In this document: piece after piece, positions 35,763-45,555 of the stretch | How positions within the stretch are numbered: the first letter of the stretch is position 1 | Layout: the number at the start of each line of letters is the position of its first letter | Assembly (NCBI GenBank): GCA_016699535.1 | Contig: CP064980.1 | Span: 2,550,001 to 2,614,000 of the forward strand | Direction of reading: 5' to 3' | Length of the DNA: 64,000 nucleotides | Source: Myxococcales bacterium | Lineage (GTDB): Bacteria > Myxococcota_A > Polyangia > Polyangiales > GCA-016699535 | Program-made: the position numbers and the translations under genes | The notes under the pieces: generated by a model | The model's input: the letters and a program-made list of their open reading frames with translations, nothing else | Told to the model about the DNA's origin: nothing | Database searches by the model: none

Positions 35763-37439
35763 GTGAGACTCTGGGGGAATAGCAAGTCGAAGATCCGCGG
35801 TCGCGGCGTACTCCGAGCGATGATTATTGCGACGATGATCATGGCGTGCGGACGCATTGGTTTTGATCACTTGCCTAATCCAAGCGATCCTGGAAACTCG
35901 TTGAACGATTCTGCCAGTAGCAGTTCGAACGGAAATGGGACGGGCGCTCCTGCCCGCGTGTGTACAAGTTCAGATTGCTGGTGGGATGATGACTATCCCG
36001 ACCGTGTCGAACTTTTCGTGAGCGGTGGTGACACCTCCAGCGCAGACGGGCAACCTGTTTGGATCACCTCGGACGATCTTCCATCCGATGCGGCAGTGGA
36101 CGAAGATTCTTTACGTGTCCTTTGTTGGGACACCAACGCCGGAGCCTACGTCGAAGTTGCTCATGCTGTCTACGACTGGGTAAATGACGACTACGATTCC
36201 TTAGGAGATACCAATGAAGTCTTCGATGGAAACGACGAATTAATTTTTCTAATGGTACCTAACAGCGACGGCACGACCGAATGCCATATCTACTACGGTT
36301 CCAATGACACCCCTGCCGCTTACCCCGTTGTCGAGCTGCAAACCGAAGGCTCGGGCTTTGACGATGTGATCGTCGATGGAATGCCTGGGTCCGCTTCGTC
36401 GATTTCCCGTATCGACAATGGCACCACGGTCTACCAGATCATGCTTAGCGACTCGCTTCCCTTTTGGAACGATGCGGCCAACTACACCTACCCCAGTAGT
36501 TCTGTGGGTCCGCGAATCAACAATCTAACTCTGCCCGACGGAACAGAGGTATACCCAACCGTAGTGGATGCGGCCGCGGGACCCGATCCTCTGATTCATA
36601 CCATTCGCCTGGGCCCCAACCGTCATGACGGCACTTTCAATGTCGGTCCGGGCGCAAGCAACCGCTTTTTCCAACCCCATCTTGTTAACGGAGATGCCCA
36701 TAGCCAGGTGCGCATCTTTAGCAGTCCCGTTGCAAGCGTCGTTGTCATTGACTCGGAGTTTTATTGCGCACAAGGAACGGGATGCGATCCTGTTGACCGC
36801 GGCGATGTGCGATTGATAGGCTACTTGTTTGATCGTGGCGATAGCAACGAGGTGCTTATGCGCTGGCGAATACGCGCATCAACCTCCACAACGATTGATC
36901 CTCACGACCAACTCGACGGCTACGCTTCGTTTTCCTACCTCGCCTACCTCATCGAGGACTACACCGAAAACATTCACGCCGTCGATATTGACACGGTGCG
37001 CTTCGGAGACTCGGGCGGTCCAGTCAACAGCCGCACGATGATTGGCCAAGCAGGATCAGACAGCCGTGTTTGCACTTCGGATGCTCGTTGGGGTCTCATG
37101 ACAGACACCGACGGAGGCCCTTTTTCCGGAACGCTTTCCGTATTGCTCGAGGACTCACCCCAGCTTGTTCAAGGCGGGATGAGTCAATCACCCAGCTGGA
37201 ACGGCTGTTGGTTCGACGATGGGACATTTATCTTCGAGCCCAACGGCTATCAGAGTGAATGGCATTTTACCTCCGATGAGTTCCGAACCTGGGGCGCAGC
37301 CGGTGATACCGTTGCGTACAACTACTGGATCTACGCGTACCCACACCCAGGCGCTGGAAACGATTACGACCCTGCTAACACAGCAGCCCTTTGGGTCGCT
37401 TCCTTCACCACAACCAGTCAACATCAATCAAAACCTTAG
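35763..37439 (+). CDS. Secreted lipoprotein of the CGRIGFD type (DUF2341-like)
   Basis: 558 residues. After a membrane-targeting stretch comes the lipobox IMACGRIGFD, a start shared by many myxobacterial surface proteins, then a Ser/Asn-rich linker. The block YPDRVELFVSGG... to HIYYGSNDTPAA resembles the DUF2341 carbohydrate-binding-like domain. The rest is beta-rich with eight scattered cysteines. A GDSGGP string at ~420 looks like the trypsin active site but lacks the His and Asp context. Probably a surface or wall-binding protein. Confidence 0.65.
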   Translation: MRLWGNSKSKIRGRGVLRAMIIATMIMACGRIGFDHLPNPSDPGNSLNDSASSSSNGNGTGAPARVCTSSDCWWDDDYPDRVELFVSGGDTSSADGQPVWITSDDLPSDAAVDEDSLRVLCWDTNAGAYVEVAHAVYDWVNDDYDSLGDTNEVFDGNDELIFLMVPNSDGTTECHIYYGSNDTPAAYPVVELQTEGSGFDDVIVDGMPGSASSISRIDNGTTVYQIMLSDSLPFWNDAANYTYPSSSVGPRINNLTLPDGTEVYPTVVDAAAGPDPLIHTIRLGPNRHDGTFNVGPGASNRFFQPHLVNGDAHSQVRIFSSPVASVVVIDSEFYCAQGTGCDPVDRGDVRLIGYLFDRGDSNEVLMRWRIRASTSTTIDPHDQLDGYASFSYLAYLIEDYTENIHAVDIDTVRFGDSGGPVNSRTMIGQAGSDSRVCTSDARWGLMTDTDGGPFSGTLSVLLEDSPQLVQGGMSQSPSWNGCWFDDGTFIFEPNGYQSEWHFTSDEFRTWGAAGDTVAYNYWIYAYPHPGAGNDYDPANTAALWVASFTTTSQHQSKP

Positions 37440-37516
37440 GATTAATTCAAGTGATGTACAGGGTATGGTGGCTCGGGACTCGCAAAATTTGTTTTGACTG
37501 TTAGAGTGCGTGGCGC

Positions 37517-38784
37517 GTGAGTGATTCGAAGCAACATAAGCTTGGTTTTAATCAAACTTGGTCGATGGCCGTGGGGGGCATGATTGGTGGCGGCATCTTT
37601 TCGACCTTGGGGGTTGTGGTCAGTATCGCTGGCGCTTGGGCATGGCTCAGTTTTGTGGCTGCGGGGCTGGTTGCTTTGGCGGCGGGTTATAGCTACGTCA
37701 AACTGGCGGCGAAGTACGGCGAAGGTGGCGGCGCGTTTACTTTTCTTCGAAAGATTAATGCCTTCGAGTTTGCCGGCAGTCTCTCGTGGGTGTTGATCGT
37801 CGGCTATGTGCTGACCAATGCCGTCTACGCCTTTACGTTTGGGGAGTACCTGGGTCACGTGGTCGGCTTGGGTCCATGGTTTGTGCGCGTGACCGGCGTT
37901 GCGATTATGGCGCTGTTCATCGGTGTGAACCTACGTGGTGTTGGCGATGCGGGGAATGTCGAAGTTATCCTCGTGTGGATTAAGCTTGTGGTACTTGTGG
38001 CGCTGGCCGGCTTTGGTCTTGCGCAATGGAATCCGCCGATGCTTTCCAAGGGCGTGCCGGATTCCGGAATTGGCGCGGCCTTGTTTGGTGCGGCTTCCAT
38101 CTTTATGGCCTACGAAGGTTTTCAGCTGCTCACTTACGATTACGATGACATTGCCGATCCGAAAAAGACCCTGCCGCGTGCGGTCCTATCAGCCATCGCG
38201 CTGGTCGCAATCGTTTACGTAATCGTTGCTTTAGGCACAGCCATGCTCATCGGTGCCGATCAGGTCGTCGAGCACAAAGAAGTGGCCTTAGCAATTGCCG
38301 GACGAAAAGTCCTTGGCACGGCGGGGCTTATCGGTGTTACTGTGGCTGCTGCTTTTTCCACGGGCTCGGCTATTAATGCGACGCTTTTTGCGACAGCGCG
38401 ACTGGCTTACACTGTTGCCGAAGACGGCGAGTTGCCAGCGTTTGTGGATCACAAAAACAAAAACGGCATCCCCGACCGCGCGGTGATAGCGTTTGGCGGT
38501 TTGGCGGCGCTCTTGGTGACCTTCGGTACCTTGACCACTCTCGTTGAAGCAGCAAGTTTGGCTTTTTTGTTCACCTTCACCGTTGTCGCGGCTCTGGCTT
38601 TTTAGAGCGAGCAGGCATGCGCTGGGTGACAGCCTTTGGAGCGTTAGCCGGAGCTTTGGCCAGTGCAGCGCTCATTGTTCGCCTGATACGCACCGATCCA
38701 ATCGCCCTTGTGTTTCTCGTTGTCCTTGTACTAATCGCGGTGTTTGGCCGCCCTGTGTTGCTGCGCTACCTGAACAAGCGCTAG
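37517..38784 (+). CDS. APC-family amino acid permease (C-terminal frameshift at ~38600)
   Basis: Twelve-helix APC transporter with the N-terminal VGGMIGGGIFSTLG motif in the first, unwound helix. The open frame ends at 38605 after VVAALAF. The last two helices are in the next frame: LERAGMRWVTAFGALAGALASAALIVRLI... to LLRYLNKR and TAG 38782-38784. One T missing from the run at 38599-38603 explains this. Repaired length ~422. It imports or exchanges amino acids; substrate unknown. It converges on the M14 peptidase gene, 27 bases away. Confidence 0.82.
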
Positions 38785-38811
38785 GTGGGGCGGCAAGAGT
38801 AAAAGGTGAAC

Positions 38812-40446
38812 TCAATTTTTTTTCTGTTTTTTAGACGGCATGCTCACGGGGATTTCCAACATGCCGCTACCGTTGTGGCTTGATATTAAAAGTACATTCG
38901 TAGCGGGCGTATCGTCTGTATGCTCAATCGCAAGAGTGCACTCGGTGTTGGGCGGAAGCGTGAATGGTTGTTGCAGTGCGCAGGGATTGTTTCCTTGCTG
39001 TTTGAGCCCAAGCGAGACTTGAGGGAGATTCCACGCGAAGCCATCAACAAGCACTTCTTCATTGGAGATGTTTTTTAGAACCAACCGGTTCCGTTTTGGT
39101 TCAAGGGTGCTTTGAAACGCGTCGAGCACCGGGGCATACGGTCTTTGTGCTTCATCGATGGTGTGACGAAATCCTGGAAGCAGTCGTTCAAAAAGAGCTT
39201 GCAGTTCATCCGCTGGTTCAAAAAATGATGTGCCAATTTCCATGGCAATCGATGGAGTGCCCGTCATTCCATACAACCAATCATTCGCATCTCCGAATGC
39301 CGGGTAAGGGAGCGAGACAAGATCATACCCCACTAACCCTGCAACACTCTCAGCAATCCTTACTTGGTTGGGTTCGTTGGGTGCAGGGTCAGTTTCTCCT
39401 ATCCAGGGCGCCATCACCCACTCGGAAAAGGCGTGAAGGTTCATGAATATTCCCGACAATCCAGGGTTGGCGGAAGAACTCATATCCTGAGGCCTGTTGG
39501 ATGGAAACAACGAACTCAACAGCTTCTGCAGGGCGTCCACTTCGGGTTCCGAAGCCGGAGATTTTCCGGAATAATCCGAAGCGCAAACTGAGTCGGAGTC
39601 GTTTCTCCATCTCCAAGCAAAATTTCGGTTTAGATCGACTCCGTCTGTTTTACCAGTTTCATCTAAAGCGCAAGGTTGATCCTGGCTATGCGTGTTCTTT
39701 TTCCAAAGGGGGAAACCATTTTCCACTTTCATGCGTCCATCCGGGTTGTGCACTGGAATGAGCCAAATCTCCCGATGCTGCAAAACCCACTGCGACCAAG
39801 CGTCTTGTTGCCCGAGCAGATAGTTCGCCAGACGTACTACCATTTCCGGTGTGCTAATTTCCCGAGCGTGAGACGAGGCCAAAAACACAGCTTTGGGTTT
39901 AGCCTCGTTCAAATCGGCGGTGATTCTGTATGCCAGGAGCGGCCGCCCTTCCCAGCTCTCTCCGTATTTGTGAGCTTCAACACGATTCGGGTATCTCGTT
40001 TGAAGTTGGTCGAAAAATGTTTCAATCGCAGCAAGTGATAAATAAACACCATTCCCTAGTTCCTCGGGTGACGTGCCAAAGGGTATGCCATCTTCAAGCA
40101 CCGAAAGCAGATCGGTTGTTCGGTCTTGATTGTAAGTAAGTCCAGCGCCTTGTGGAAAGGTAAATGTCCCATCGCGCAACGCTTCCATTTGAGAGCGAGT
40201 CAATATGACTTGCTGACGAGATGGTCCTGATCCCACGACATCAAAATACTGTTCGACCTTGGCAAAATCATCCGGTGAAGCAAGGTTAAGATCGAATACC
40301 GCCATAGCTTTGCCCGAGGCCACCACGGCAGAAAGCTCCGAGGATAGCGATGATTCGGAGGTCATTGGCGCACAGCCGCCGTTGGCCAGCAGCATAAAAC
40401 CACCGGCAAGAACAAAAGCCAATCCTTGTGGGAAACATCGAATCAT
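38812..40446 (-). CDS. Secreted M14-family zinc carboxypeptidase (lipoprotein)
   Basis: 544 residues from ATG 40446, which starts a lipoprotein signal with NGGC; in-frame ATG 40488 is less likely. The M14 motifs are present: zinc ligands His and Glu in SSHAREIST, substrate Arg/Asn in GVDLNRNFAWRW, a later zinc His in LHAFSEW, and the catalytic Glu in MEIGTSFF. An N-terminal pro-like region and a C-terminal beta domain (~90 residues) flank the catalytic part. It likely trims peptides at the cell surface. Confidence 0.85.
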   Translation of the reverse strand: MIRCFPQGLAFVLAGGFMLLANGGCAPMTSESSLSSELSAVVASGKAMAVFDLNLASPDDFAKVEQYFDVVGSGPSRQQVILTRSQMEALRDGTFTFPQGAGLTYNQDRTTDLLSVLEDGIPFGTSPEELGNGVYLSLAAIETFFDQLQTRYPNRVEAHKYGESWEGRPLLAYRITADLNEAKPKAVFLASSHAREISTPEMVVRLANYLLGQQDAWSQWVLQHREIWLIPVHNPDGRMKVENGFPLWKKNTHSQDQPCALDETGKTDGVDLNRNFAWRWRNDSDSVCASDYSGKSPASEPEVDALQKLLSSLFPSNRPQDMSSSANPGLSGIFMNLHAFSEWVMAPWIGETDPAPNEPNQVRIAESVAGLVGYDLVSLPYPAFGDANDWLYGMTGTPSIAMEIGTSFFEPADELQALFERLLPGFRHTIDEAQRPYAPVLDAFQSTLEPKRNRLVLKNISNEEVLVDGFAWNLPQVSLGLKQQGNNPCALQQPFTLPPNTECTLAIEHTDDTPATNVLLISSHNGSGMLEIPVSMPSKKQKKN

Positions 40447-40579
40447 TGCAAAGATACATTCTTTAGGAGCAAGTAGTGTGCCACCCAAAAACAGGAAAAA
40501 AGCAATGGTTTCTACATGAAGAGCTGGAGACTATCGTCTCCTGTAACGGAAAAGATGGCTCGGATTGGCACAGATCGGC

Positions 40580-41440
40580 TTAGCGTGCCTGCATGCGGCG
40601 TTCGGCGGCTAGCAGGGTGTTTTCGAGGAGCATGGCGATGGTCATGGGGCCTACGCCGCCGGGAACTGGTGTGATGAATGCGGCGCGCTCGGCTGCGCTT
40701 TCAAACTCGACGTCACCAACGAGGCTGCCGTCTTCGAGGCGGTTGATGCCGACATCAAGGACGGTAGCGCCTTGTTTTACCAAGGAGCCTTTGACGAACT
40801 CAGGCTGTCCTACGGCGGCAACCAAGATGTCGGCTTCTTGAATGAGCTTATCAAGGTTGCTGGTGCGTGAGTGCGCGATGGTTACTGTGGCGTGTTTTTC
40901 AAGCAGCATCATGGCGATGGGTTTGCCCACCAAGTTGCTGCGGCCGATGACTAGAGCGCGTTTGCCTTTGGGATCGACTTTGTATTCTTCGAGCAGACGC
41001 ATGCAGCCTGATGGGGTGCAGGGTCTTAAACCTGGCTCGCCCAAGGCAAGCAGGCCGGCATTGTAAGGATGAAGTCCGTCGACATCTTTGCGCGGATCGA
41101 TGGCCAATAAGGCAGGTGTGGCAAGGAGGGTTTTGGGTAAAGGCAGCTGCAGCAAGATACCGTCGACTTCTTTATCGCTATTGAGCGTGCGAATCATTGC
41201 GAGCAGTTCGTCTTGATTGCTGTCTTTGCTCAAACGGTGCACGTTGCCGTGAATCCCGGCTTTGGCGGACGCGCGTTCTTTGTTGCGGACATAAATTTTT
41301 GATGCAGGATCTTCGCCAACAAGAATCACGTCGAGGCGTGCTTGGCGATCATACCGTTCTAAAAAAATCTTCGCTCGTTTGGCGACTTCGTCGCGAACCT
41401 TTTGGCCAATGGCTTTGCCGTCAATAAACTGTGCTGTCAT
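40580..41440 (-). CDS. folD: Methylene-THF dehydrogenase / methenyl-THF cyclohydrolase
   Basis: 286 residues, normal length. Motifs: the KIYVRNKERASAKAGI catalytic Lys region, DGILLQLPLPK, DPRKDVDGLHPYNAG, the NADP-binding GRSNLVGKP and the C-terminal TPVPGGVGPMTIAMLLENT. It interconverts 5,10-methylene- and 10-formyl-THF in the cytoplasm, feeding the folate pool that MetH uses. A TGCCA-N4-TGGCA palindrome lies 18-31 bases before its ATG. Confidence 0.95.
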   Translation of the reverse strand: MTAQFIDGKAIGQKVRDEVAKRAKIFLERYDRQARLDVILVGEDPASKIYVRNKERASAKAGIHGNVHRLSKDSNQDELLAMIRTLNSDKEVDGILLQLPLPKTLLATPALLAIDPRKDVDGLHPYNAGLLALGEPGLRPCTPSGCMRLLEEYKVDPKGKRALVIGRSNLVGKPIAMMLLEKHATVTIAHSRTSNLDKLIQEADILVAAVGQPEFVKGSLVKQGATVLDVGINRLEDGSLVGDVEFESAAERAAFITPVPGGVGPMTIAMLLENTLLAAERRMQAR

Positions 41441-41457
41441 GTTTTTGGCCCTTTTAA

Positions 41458-41502
41458 TGCCAATTTTGGCATGTGTTTGCTGTTTTTATGCCGGTTCTGT
41501 CT
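41458..41502. promoter_or_regulatory. Palindromic operator upstream of folD, with a degenerate second copy
   Basis: TGCCA-ATTT-TGGCA at 41458-41471 is perfect. On the folD coding strand it reads ACATGCCAAAATTGGCATT, very close to the promoter-proximal copies at 6337 and 14858. A weaker second copy (AGACA-N4-CGGCA on the minus strand) lies 31 bp further upstream, inside the end of lspA. Confidence 0.5.
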
Positions 41503-42097
41503 GCTTGGCTGTTTCGCTTTTAGGATGGGGTTTGCGAAAACCATCGATGAGAAGGAGCACGACGCCCACGGTGATGGTGGCATCGGCGACGTTGAAAGTC
41601 GGCCACTCCCAGCCGTTTTGCAAGTGAAATCGGAAAAAATCGACGACGTAGCCACGCAACAGTCTATCGATAAGGTTGCCCAATGCGCCTGATGCGATGA
41701 AAGGCACGGCTGCTGCAAAGTAAGGTCCGCCATGACCTTTGTAGAGCATCCAAAACAGCATGATCACAGCGATGATGGCCGCGGAAGAAAAGAGCACCCG
41801 TCTAAAAAGCAAAGGCGTATTGTGCAGCATACTAAAAGCAGCGGCGCAGTTTTCGGCGTAGCGCAACTCAAAGTAGTCCTCGACCCAAACCACGGCGGGT
41901 TTGCGCAAACGTTGCATGAGTACCCTGCCCTGTGCGTCTTCTTCGCATGCGGGCGGTGCTTCAACCGTGCGCTCGGCTGATAAGTTTTCAAGGGCCCATT
42001 CTTTGCTGCCAAGATCAATGGCCGTCCAGAGGATGGTGGCTGCTAAGCAGCCCAGCATAACCTTCATGCTACGTGGTGTGAGAACTTGCTCGCTCAT
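41486..42097 (-). CDS. lspA: Lipoprotein signal peptidase (signal peptidase II)
   Basis: 203 residues with four membrane helices. The catalytic Asp motifs are GALGNLIDRLLRGYVVDFF and FNVADATITVG. There is an insertion of ~35 residues after the first helix (SAERTVEAPPACEEDAQGR...) before FELRYAENCAAAFSM, longer than in E. coli. It cleaves prolipoproteins in the inner membrane, which fits the many lipoproteins here. Its ATG overlaps the ileS stop by four bases. Confidence 0.93.
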   Translation of the reverse strand: MSEQVLTPRSMKVMLGCLAATILWTAIDLGSKEWALENLSAERTVEAPPACEEDAQGRVLMQRLRKPAVVWVEDYFELRYAENCAAAFSMLHNTPLLFRRVLFSSAAIIAVIMLFWMLYKGHGGPYFAAAVPFIASGALGNLIDRLLRGYVVDFFRFHLQNGWEWPTFNVADATITVGVVLLLIDGFRKPHPKSETAKQTEPA

Positions 42098-44922
42098 GCT
42101 TTAATAACCTCCTTGCAACGCGTGCAAAGTTCGGGGTGGACTTTTCCTACTTCGGGTCGGTGCCGCCAGCAACGCTCGCAGCGCTTGTCGTCTGTTTTGC
42201 TCACGCTGGCTTGCATCTGCTCGCCCACAGATAGTTCGACCGAGGCCACGGCAAGGGTTTCGGCGAGCTCGGCGCTGACCATCTTGATGGCTTTTGCTTC
42301 GGCTTCAGATACGCTTGCTTTGACAGCGGCTTCGCGACGATGCGCAAGGCTTTTGTCCTTGATGAGTGGTTCCATGGCGGCGTTAACAGCTAGCCGCAGC
42401 TTGTTCAGTACTTTGGCTGCATCAAGCAAGGCAGCATCGCCCGCTTGAGCTTCAATAGTTTCGAGCTTGCCTTCCAAAAAGACCGAGCTGTTTTGATCTT
42501 TGCCTGGCAAATAACGAAAAGCTTCATCGGCGGTGAAACACAGAATCGGCGCCAGCACGGCTAAGGTGCCCTCTGTAATGAAGGCCAAGGTGGCAAGCGT
42601 GGATTTGCGCCTGGGTGAGTCTTCGGCATCGCAGTAGAGGCGGTCTTTGATTACGTCGAGATAGTACGCGGACCAATCGCCGGCACAAAGCTCAACGGTG
42701 CTTTGAAAGACTTTGCGAAAATCATATTCGGCGTAGGCTTTGGTCATTTCAATCAAGTACTGACGCATGCGCGCCCTAGCCCAGGCATCGAGCGGATCAA
42801 GTTCGATACTTTGGGTGCTTGGCAGATAGCCGTCCAAGTTGCCGAGCAAAAAGCGCAAGGTGTTACGGATGCGGAAGTAGCTCTCGGAGACTTGCTCCAG
42901 GTGCTCTTCGGAGTAGCGCGGATCGGAGCGATAGTCTTGCGAAGAGGCCCAAGCGCGCAACATTTCAGCGCCGCGTTGTTTGATGATTTTTTCAGGTTCG
43001 ATGTACTCGATTTTCTCACCGGCCTCGGCGCGGCGGCGAATCTCGCTTTTGGAATAAGGTCGGCCTTTGTCGTCACAGACAAAGCCATGGGTGAGCACGG
43101 TTTTGTAAGGCGCTTTGCCGTTCATGATAGCGCCGAGCAAAAGCGCGCTGTGAAACCAACCGCGGTGCTGATCGGAGCCTTCAAGGTACATGTCGGCGGG
43201 GACAGATAGCCCTTCGCCATAGTTGCCTGAGGCGAGCACGGCATGAAAAGAGGAGCCTGATTCAAACCAGACGTCCAGGATGCTTTGATCTTTTTGCCAA
43301 TCGCTTGCGCCGCATGACGGACACTTTAGTCCCGGAGGCAAAAGCTCTTCGACTTCTTTTTCATACCAAATGTCGACGCCGTGTTTTTCGACGATGCCAA
43401 TCATGTGTTTCATGACGGTATCGCTTAGCTCAGCGTGCTCGCAGGCCTTGCAATGAAAGGCGGGGATCGGTACGCCCCAACTGCGTTGCCGGGAAATGCA
43501 CCAGTCCGGCCGATCTGCGAGCATGCCGTGGATGCGGTCGTAGCCCCACTTGGGCACCCAGTTCACTTCTTTGATGCTGCTTAGCGCAAGTTCACGCAGG
43601 CTTTTTTTGCTGCTCTTTAGTGGCTTGTCCATCAAGATGAACCATTGGGTTGTGGCGCGGAAAATCACCGGCTTTTTACAACGCCAGCAATGCGGGTAGC
43701 TGTGGGCGAGCGTTTGTCCGTTGGGATTGAGCAAATGGCCCTGCTCGCTTAGAAAATCAACAATGAGCGGATTGGCTTCGTGCACCTGCATGCCGCGCCA
43801 CGCTTCAGGCGCTTCGTCAGTAAAGCGCGCTTCTTGGTTGACGGGTGCATAGGGCTCAAGGCCGTGTTTGCTGCCAAGGATGTAGTCGTCGGCGCCATGG
43901 CCAGGAGCAGTGTGCACAAGGCCAGTGCCGGCTTCGAGCGTGACGTAATCCGCCAGCAGAAAGGGTGATCCGCGATCGATAAAGGGGTGTCGCGGGATCA
44001 ATCCTTCAAGTTCGCGGCCCTTGAGGGTGTTTGCAATGCCCTGGCCTTCTTTTTTGCTGGCTTTGAGCACCGCATGGCTCAGTTCTGAAGCCAAAAGCAC
44101 GAGCTCATCACCAAGATCATAAAGTTGGTATTGAAAGTCGGGATGAAGCGCGATGGCCAAGTTTGCCGGCAAGGTCCAAGGCGTGGTGGTCCAGATCACC
44201 GCCGAGATGCGTTTGTGTGCTGGGGTGTCGTTTAGTTTAAATTTCTTAAGCAGCACGTTGCGCTCGCTGCCTTCAAAGGGGAAACGCACGTAGATGCTTG
44301 GCGATTCGTGATCGTCGTATTCGACTTCAGCTTCCGCAAGCGCGGTTTGGCAGGAGCCACACCAGTACACTGGCTTTTTTCCGCGTTCGATGGCGCCTTC
44401 GTTTACGCAAGCGCGGAGCACTTGCATGATGCCTTTTTCATAACGTGGCTGCATGGTGAGATAGGGCTCATCCCACTGGGCAAACACGCCGAGGCGCTCA
44501 AACTCGTTGCGCTGCACTTTAATCCATTTTTCCGCTTCCTTGCGGCAGGCTTTGCGCAAGCTGGCCTTGGGCACTTCGCGGGCTTTGTCCTTGCCCATGG
44601 CCCGCTCGACGTTGAGTTCAATCGGCAAGCCGTGGCAGTCCCATCCAGGTACAAAGTTAACGAAGTTGCCTGAAATAAGCTGTTGCTTGATCACGATGTC
44701 TTTTAGGATTTTATTGAAAACGGTGCCGTAGTGCAGATGGCCGTTGGCATAGGGCGGGCCGTCATGAAAGCAAAAGGCCGCTTTGCTTCCGCGTGCTTTT
44801 AGTATTTCGGAATAGAGCGAACGCTTCTGCCATGCTTTAAGTAGCTCCGGCTCTTTTTGCGCCAAGTTGGCACGCATGGGGAATGCTGTTTTTGGGAGTT
44901 TGATGGTTTTTTTGTATTCCAT
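42094..44922 (-). CDS. ileS: Isoleucyl-tRNA synthetase
   Basis: 942 residues from ATG 44922 (MEYKKTIKLPKTAFPMRANLA); a longer frame from 44961 would add residues encoded by a repeat element. The class I HIGH box is PPYANGHLHYG. The KMSKS site is altered to RPYSKSEIRRRAEAG with an insertion before YIEPEKIIKQRGAEMLRAW. An editing domain (VIWTTTPWTLPANLAI) and a C-terminal zinc finger (CERCWRHRP...CTRCKEVI) are present. It charges tRNA-Ile. The ileS-lspA order is common in bacteria. Confidence 0.94.
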   Translation of the reverse strand: MEYKKTIKLPKTAFPMRANLAQKEPELLKAWQKRSLYSEILKARGSKAAFCFHDGPPYANGHLHYGTVFNKILKDIVIKQQLISGNFVNFVPGWDCHGLPIELNVERAMGKDKAREVPKASLRKACRKEAEKWIKVQRNEFERLGVFAQWDEPYLTMQPRYEKGIMQVLRACVNEGAIERGKKPVYWCGSCQTALAEAEVEYDDHESPSIYVRFPFEGSERNVLLKKFKLNDTPAHKRISAVIWTTTPWTLPANLAIALHPDFQYQLYDLGDELVLLASELSHAVLKASKKEGQGIANTLKGRELEGLIPRHPFIDRGSPFLLADYVTLEAGTGLVHTAPGHGADDYILGSKHGLEPYAPVNQEARFTDEAPEAWRGMQVHEANPLIVDFLSEQGHLLNPNGQTLAHSYPHCWRCKKPVIFRATTQWFILMDKPLKSSKKSLRELALSSIKEVNWVPKWGYDRIHGMLADRPDWCISRQRSWGVPIPAFHCKACEHAELSDTVMKHMIGIVEKHGVDIWYEKEVEELLPPGLKCPSCGASDWQKDQSILDVWFESGSSFHAVLASGNYGEGLSVPADMYLEGSDQHRGWFHSALLLGAIMNGKAPYKTVLTHGFVCDDKGRPYSKSEIRRRAEAGEKIEYIEPEKIIKQRGAEMLRAWASSQDYRSDPRYSEEHLEQVSESYFRIRNTLRFLLGNLDGYLPSTQSIELDPLDAWARARMRQYLIEMTKAYAEYDFRKVFQSTVELCAGDWSAYYLDVIKDRLYCDAEDSPRRKSTLATLAFITEGTLAVLAPILCFTADEAFRYLPGKDQNSSVFLEGKLETIEAQAGDAALLDAAKVLNKLRLAVNAAMEPLIKDKSLAHRREAAVKASVSEAEAKAIKMVSAELAETLAVASVELSVGEQMQASVSKTDDKRCERCWRHRPEVGKVHPELCTRCKEVIKA

Positions 44923-44927
44923 GGAGG

Positions 44928-44952
44928 GCTCGGGTCGCGCTAGCGCGCTCGA
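44928..44952. repeat. REP-like palindromic repeat, copy 1
   Basis: A 25-base unit, GCTCGGGTCGCGC followed by TAGCGCGCTCGA, just upstream of the ileS ATG. It contains the palindrome GCGCTAGCGC. A second copy with two extra bases and one change is at 49629-49655. Two copies in 64 kb suggest a dispersed short repeat of REP type. Confidence 0.5.
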
Positions 44953-45018
44953 TGATGGCAAAATCGTTGCGCTGCTTGCCTATCACGCTGGCCGCAAGCA
45001 AACAACGCTCTAGGAAGC

Positions 45019-45555
45019 TTAGGTATCGTGCTCGGTTTCGTGCGGATGGTGGTGATGTCGGCGGGCACGGTAAGCCAGGACCATTTTGTAGGAAAAGACA
45101 TAGGCAATGGCGCCAGTGACTACGCCGATCAGCAAAGAGCCTACCCAGATTTCAGCGCCAACGTCCATGGCTTTGTCCCATAGGTTGATCCAAAAACCAG
45201 AGTCAAAGAGCTGATCGAGCCAGTGGCTCAAGCTTGGGCTATGACGGGCTACCTCCGATGCGACTTTTTTCTGGGGCCATCTGCCGTGCATGGTGAAGCT
45301 GCCGAGCTTCCAGGACAAGTAATAAAGAGGCACGGCCGTCAGAGGGTTGGTGACAAGGACGATGGGAATACCCGAAAGCTTGTTGGCTCGAAGGGCGGTG
45401 GCCATGGTCAGGTAGATGGCAATCTGAAGGCCCATGGTGGGTGTGCAGCCCACCAAGCAGCCGAGAAACACGCCGAATGCAATGCGATGGGGGGTGTCAT
45501 TGACGCCCAGGACATGTTTTTTTAAAAGCGCCTTGACGCTATCACGCCATCCCAT
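45019..45555 (-). CDS. DUF2062 membrane protein
   Basis: 178 residues. It has the DUF2062 pattern: HRIAFGVFLGCLVGCTPTMGLQ (helix with a Pro-Thr kink), then IPIVLVTNPLTAVPLYYLSWKLG, and a C-terminal helix followed by a His-rich tail (RRHHHHPHETEHDT). The function of the family is not established; it occurs with envelope or glycosyltransferase genes. The His-rich tail might bind metal. The start overlaps the end of the M17-N gene by 14 bases. Confidence 0.82.
   Translation of the reverse strand: MGWRDSVKALLKKHVLGVNDTPHRIAFGVFLGCLVGCTPTMGLQIAIYLTMATALRANKLSGIPIVLVTNPLTAVPLYYLSWKLGSFTMHGRWPQKKVASEVARHSPSLSHWLDQLFDSGFWINLWDKAMDVGAEIWVGSLLIGVVTGAIAYVFSYKMVLAYRARRHHHHPHETEHDT

Noticed and set aside
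36960..37060. GDSGGP string in the CGRIGFD lipoprotein, like a trypsin active site
   Set aside because: No matching catalytic His (TAAHC-type) or Asp context, and the surrounding sequence is not trypsin-like; likely chance.
40526..40541. GGAGAC-TATC-GTCTCC hairpin downstream of folD
   Set aside because: Perfect 6-bp stem but no T-tract on the minus strand; possible but not supported as a terminator.
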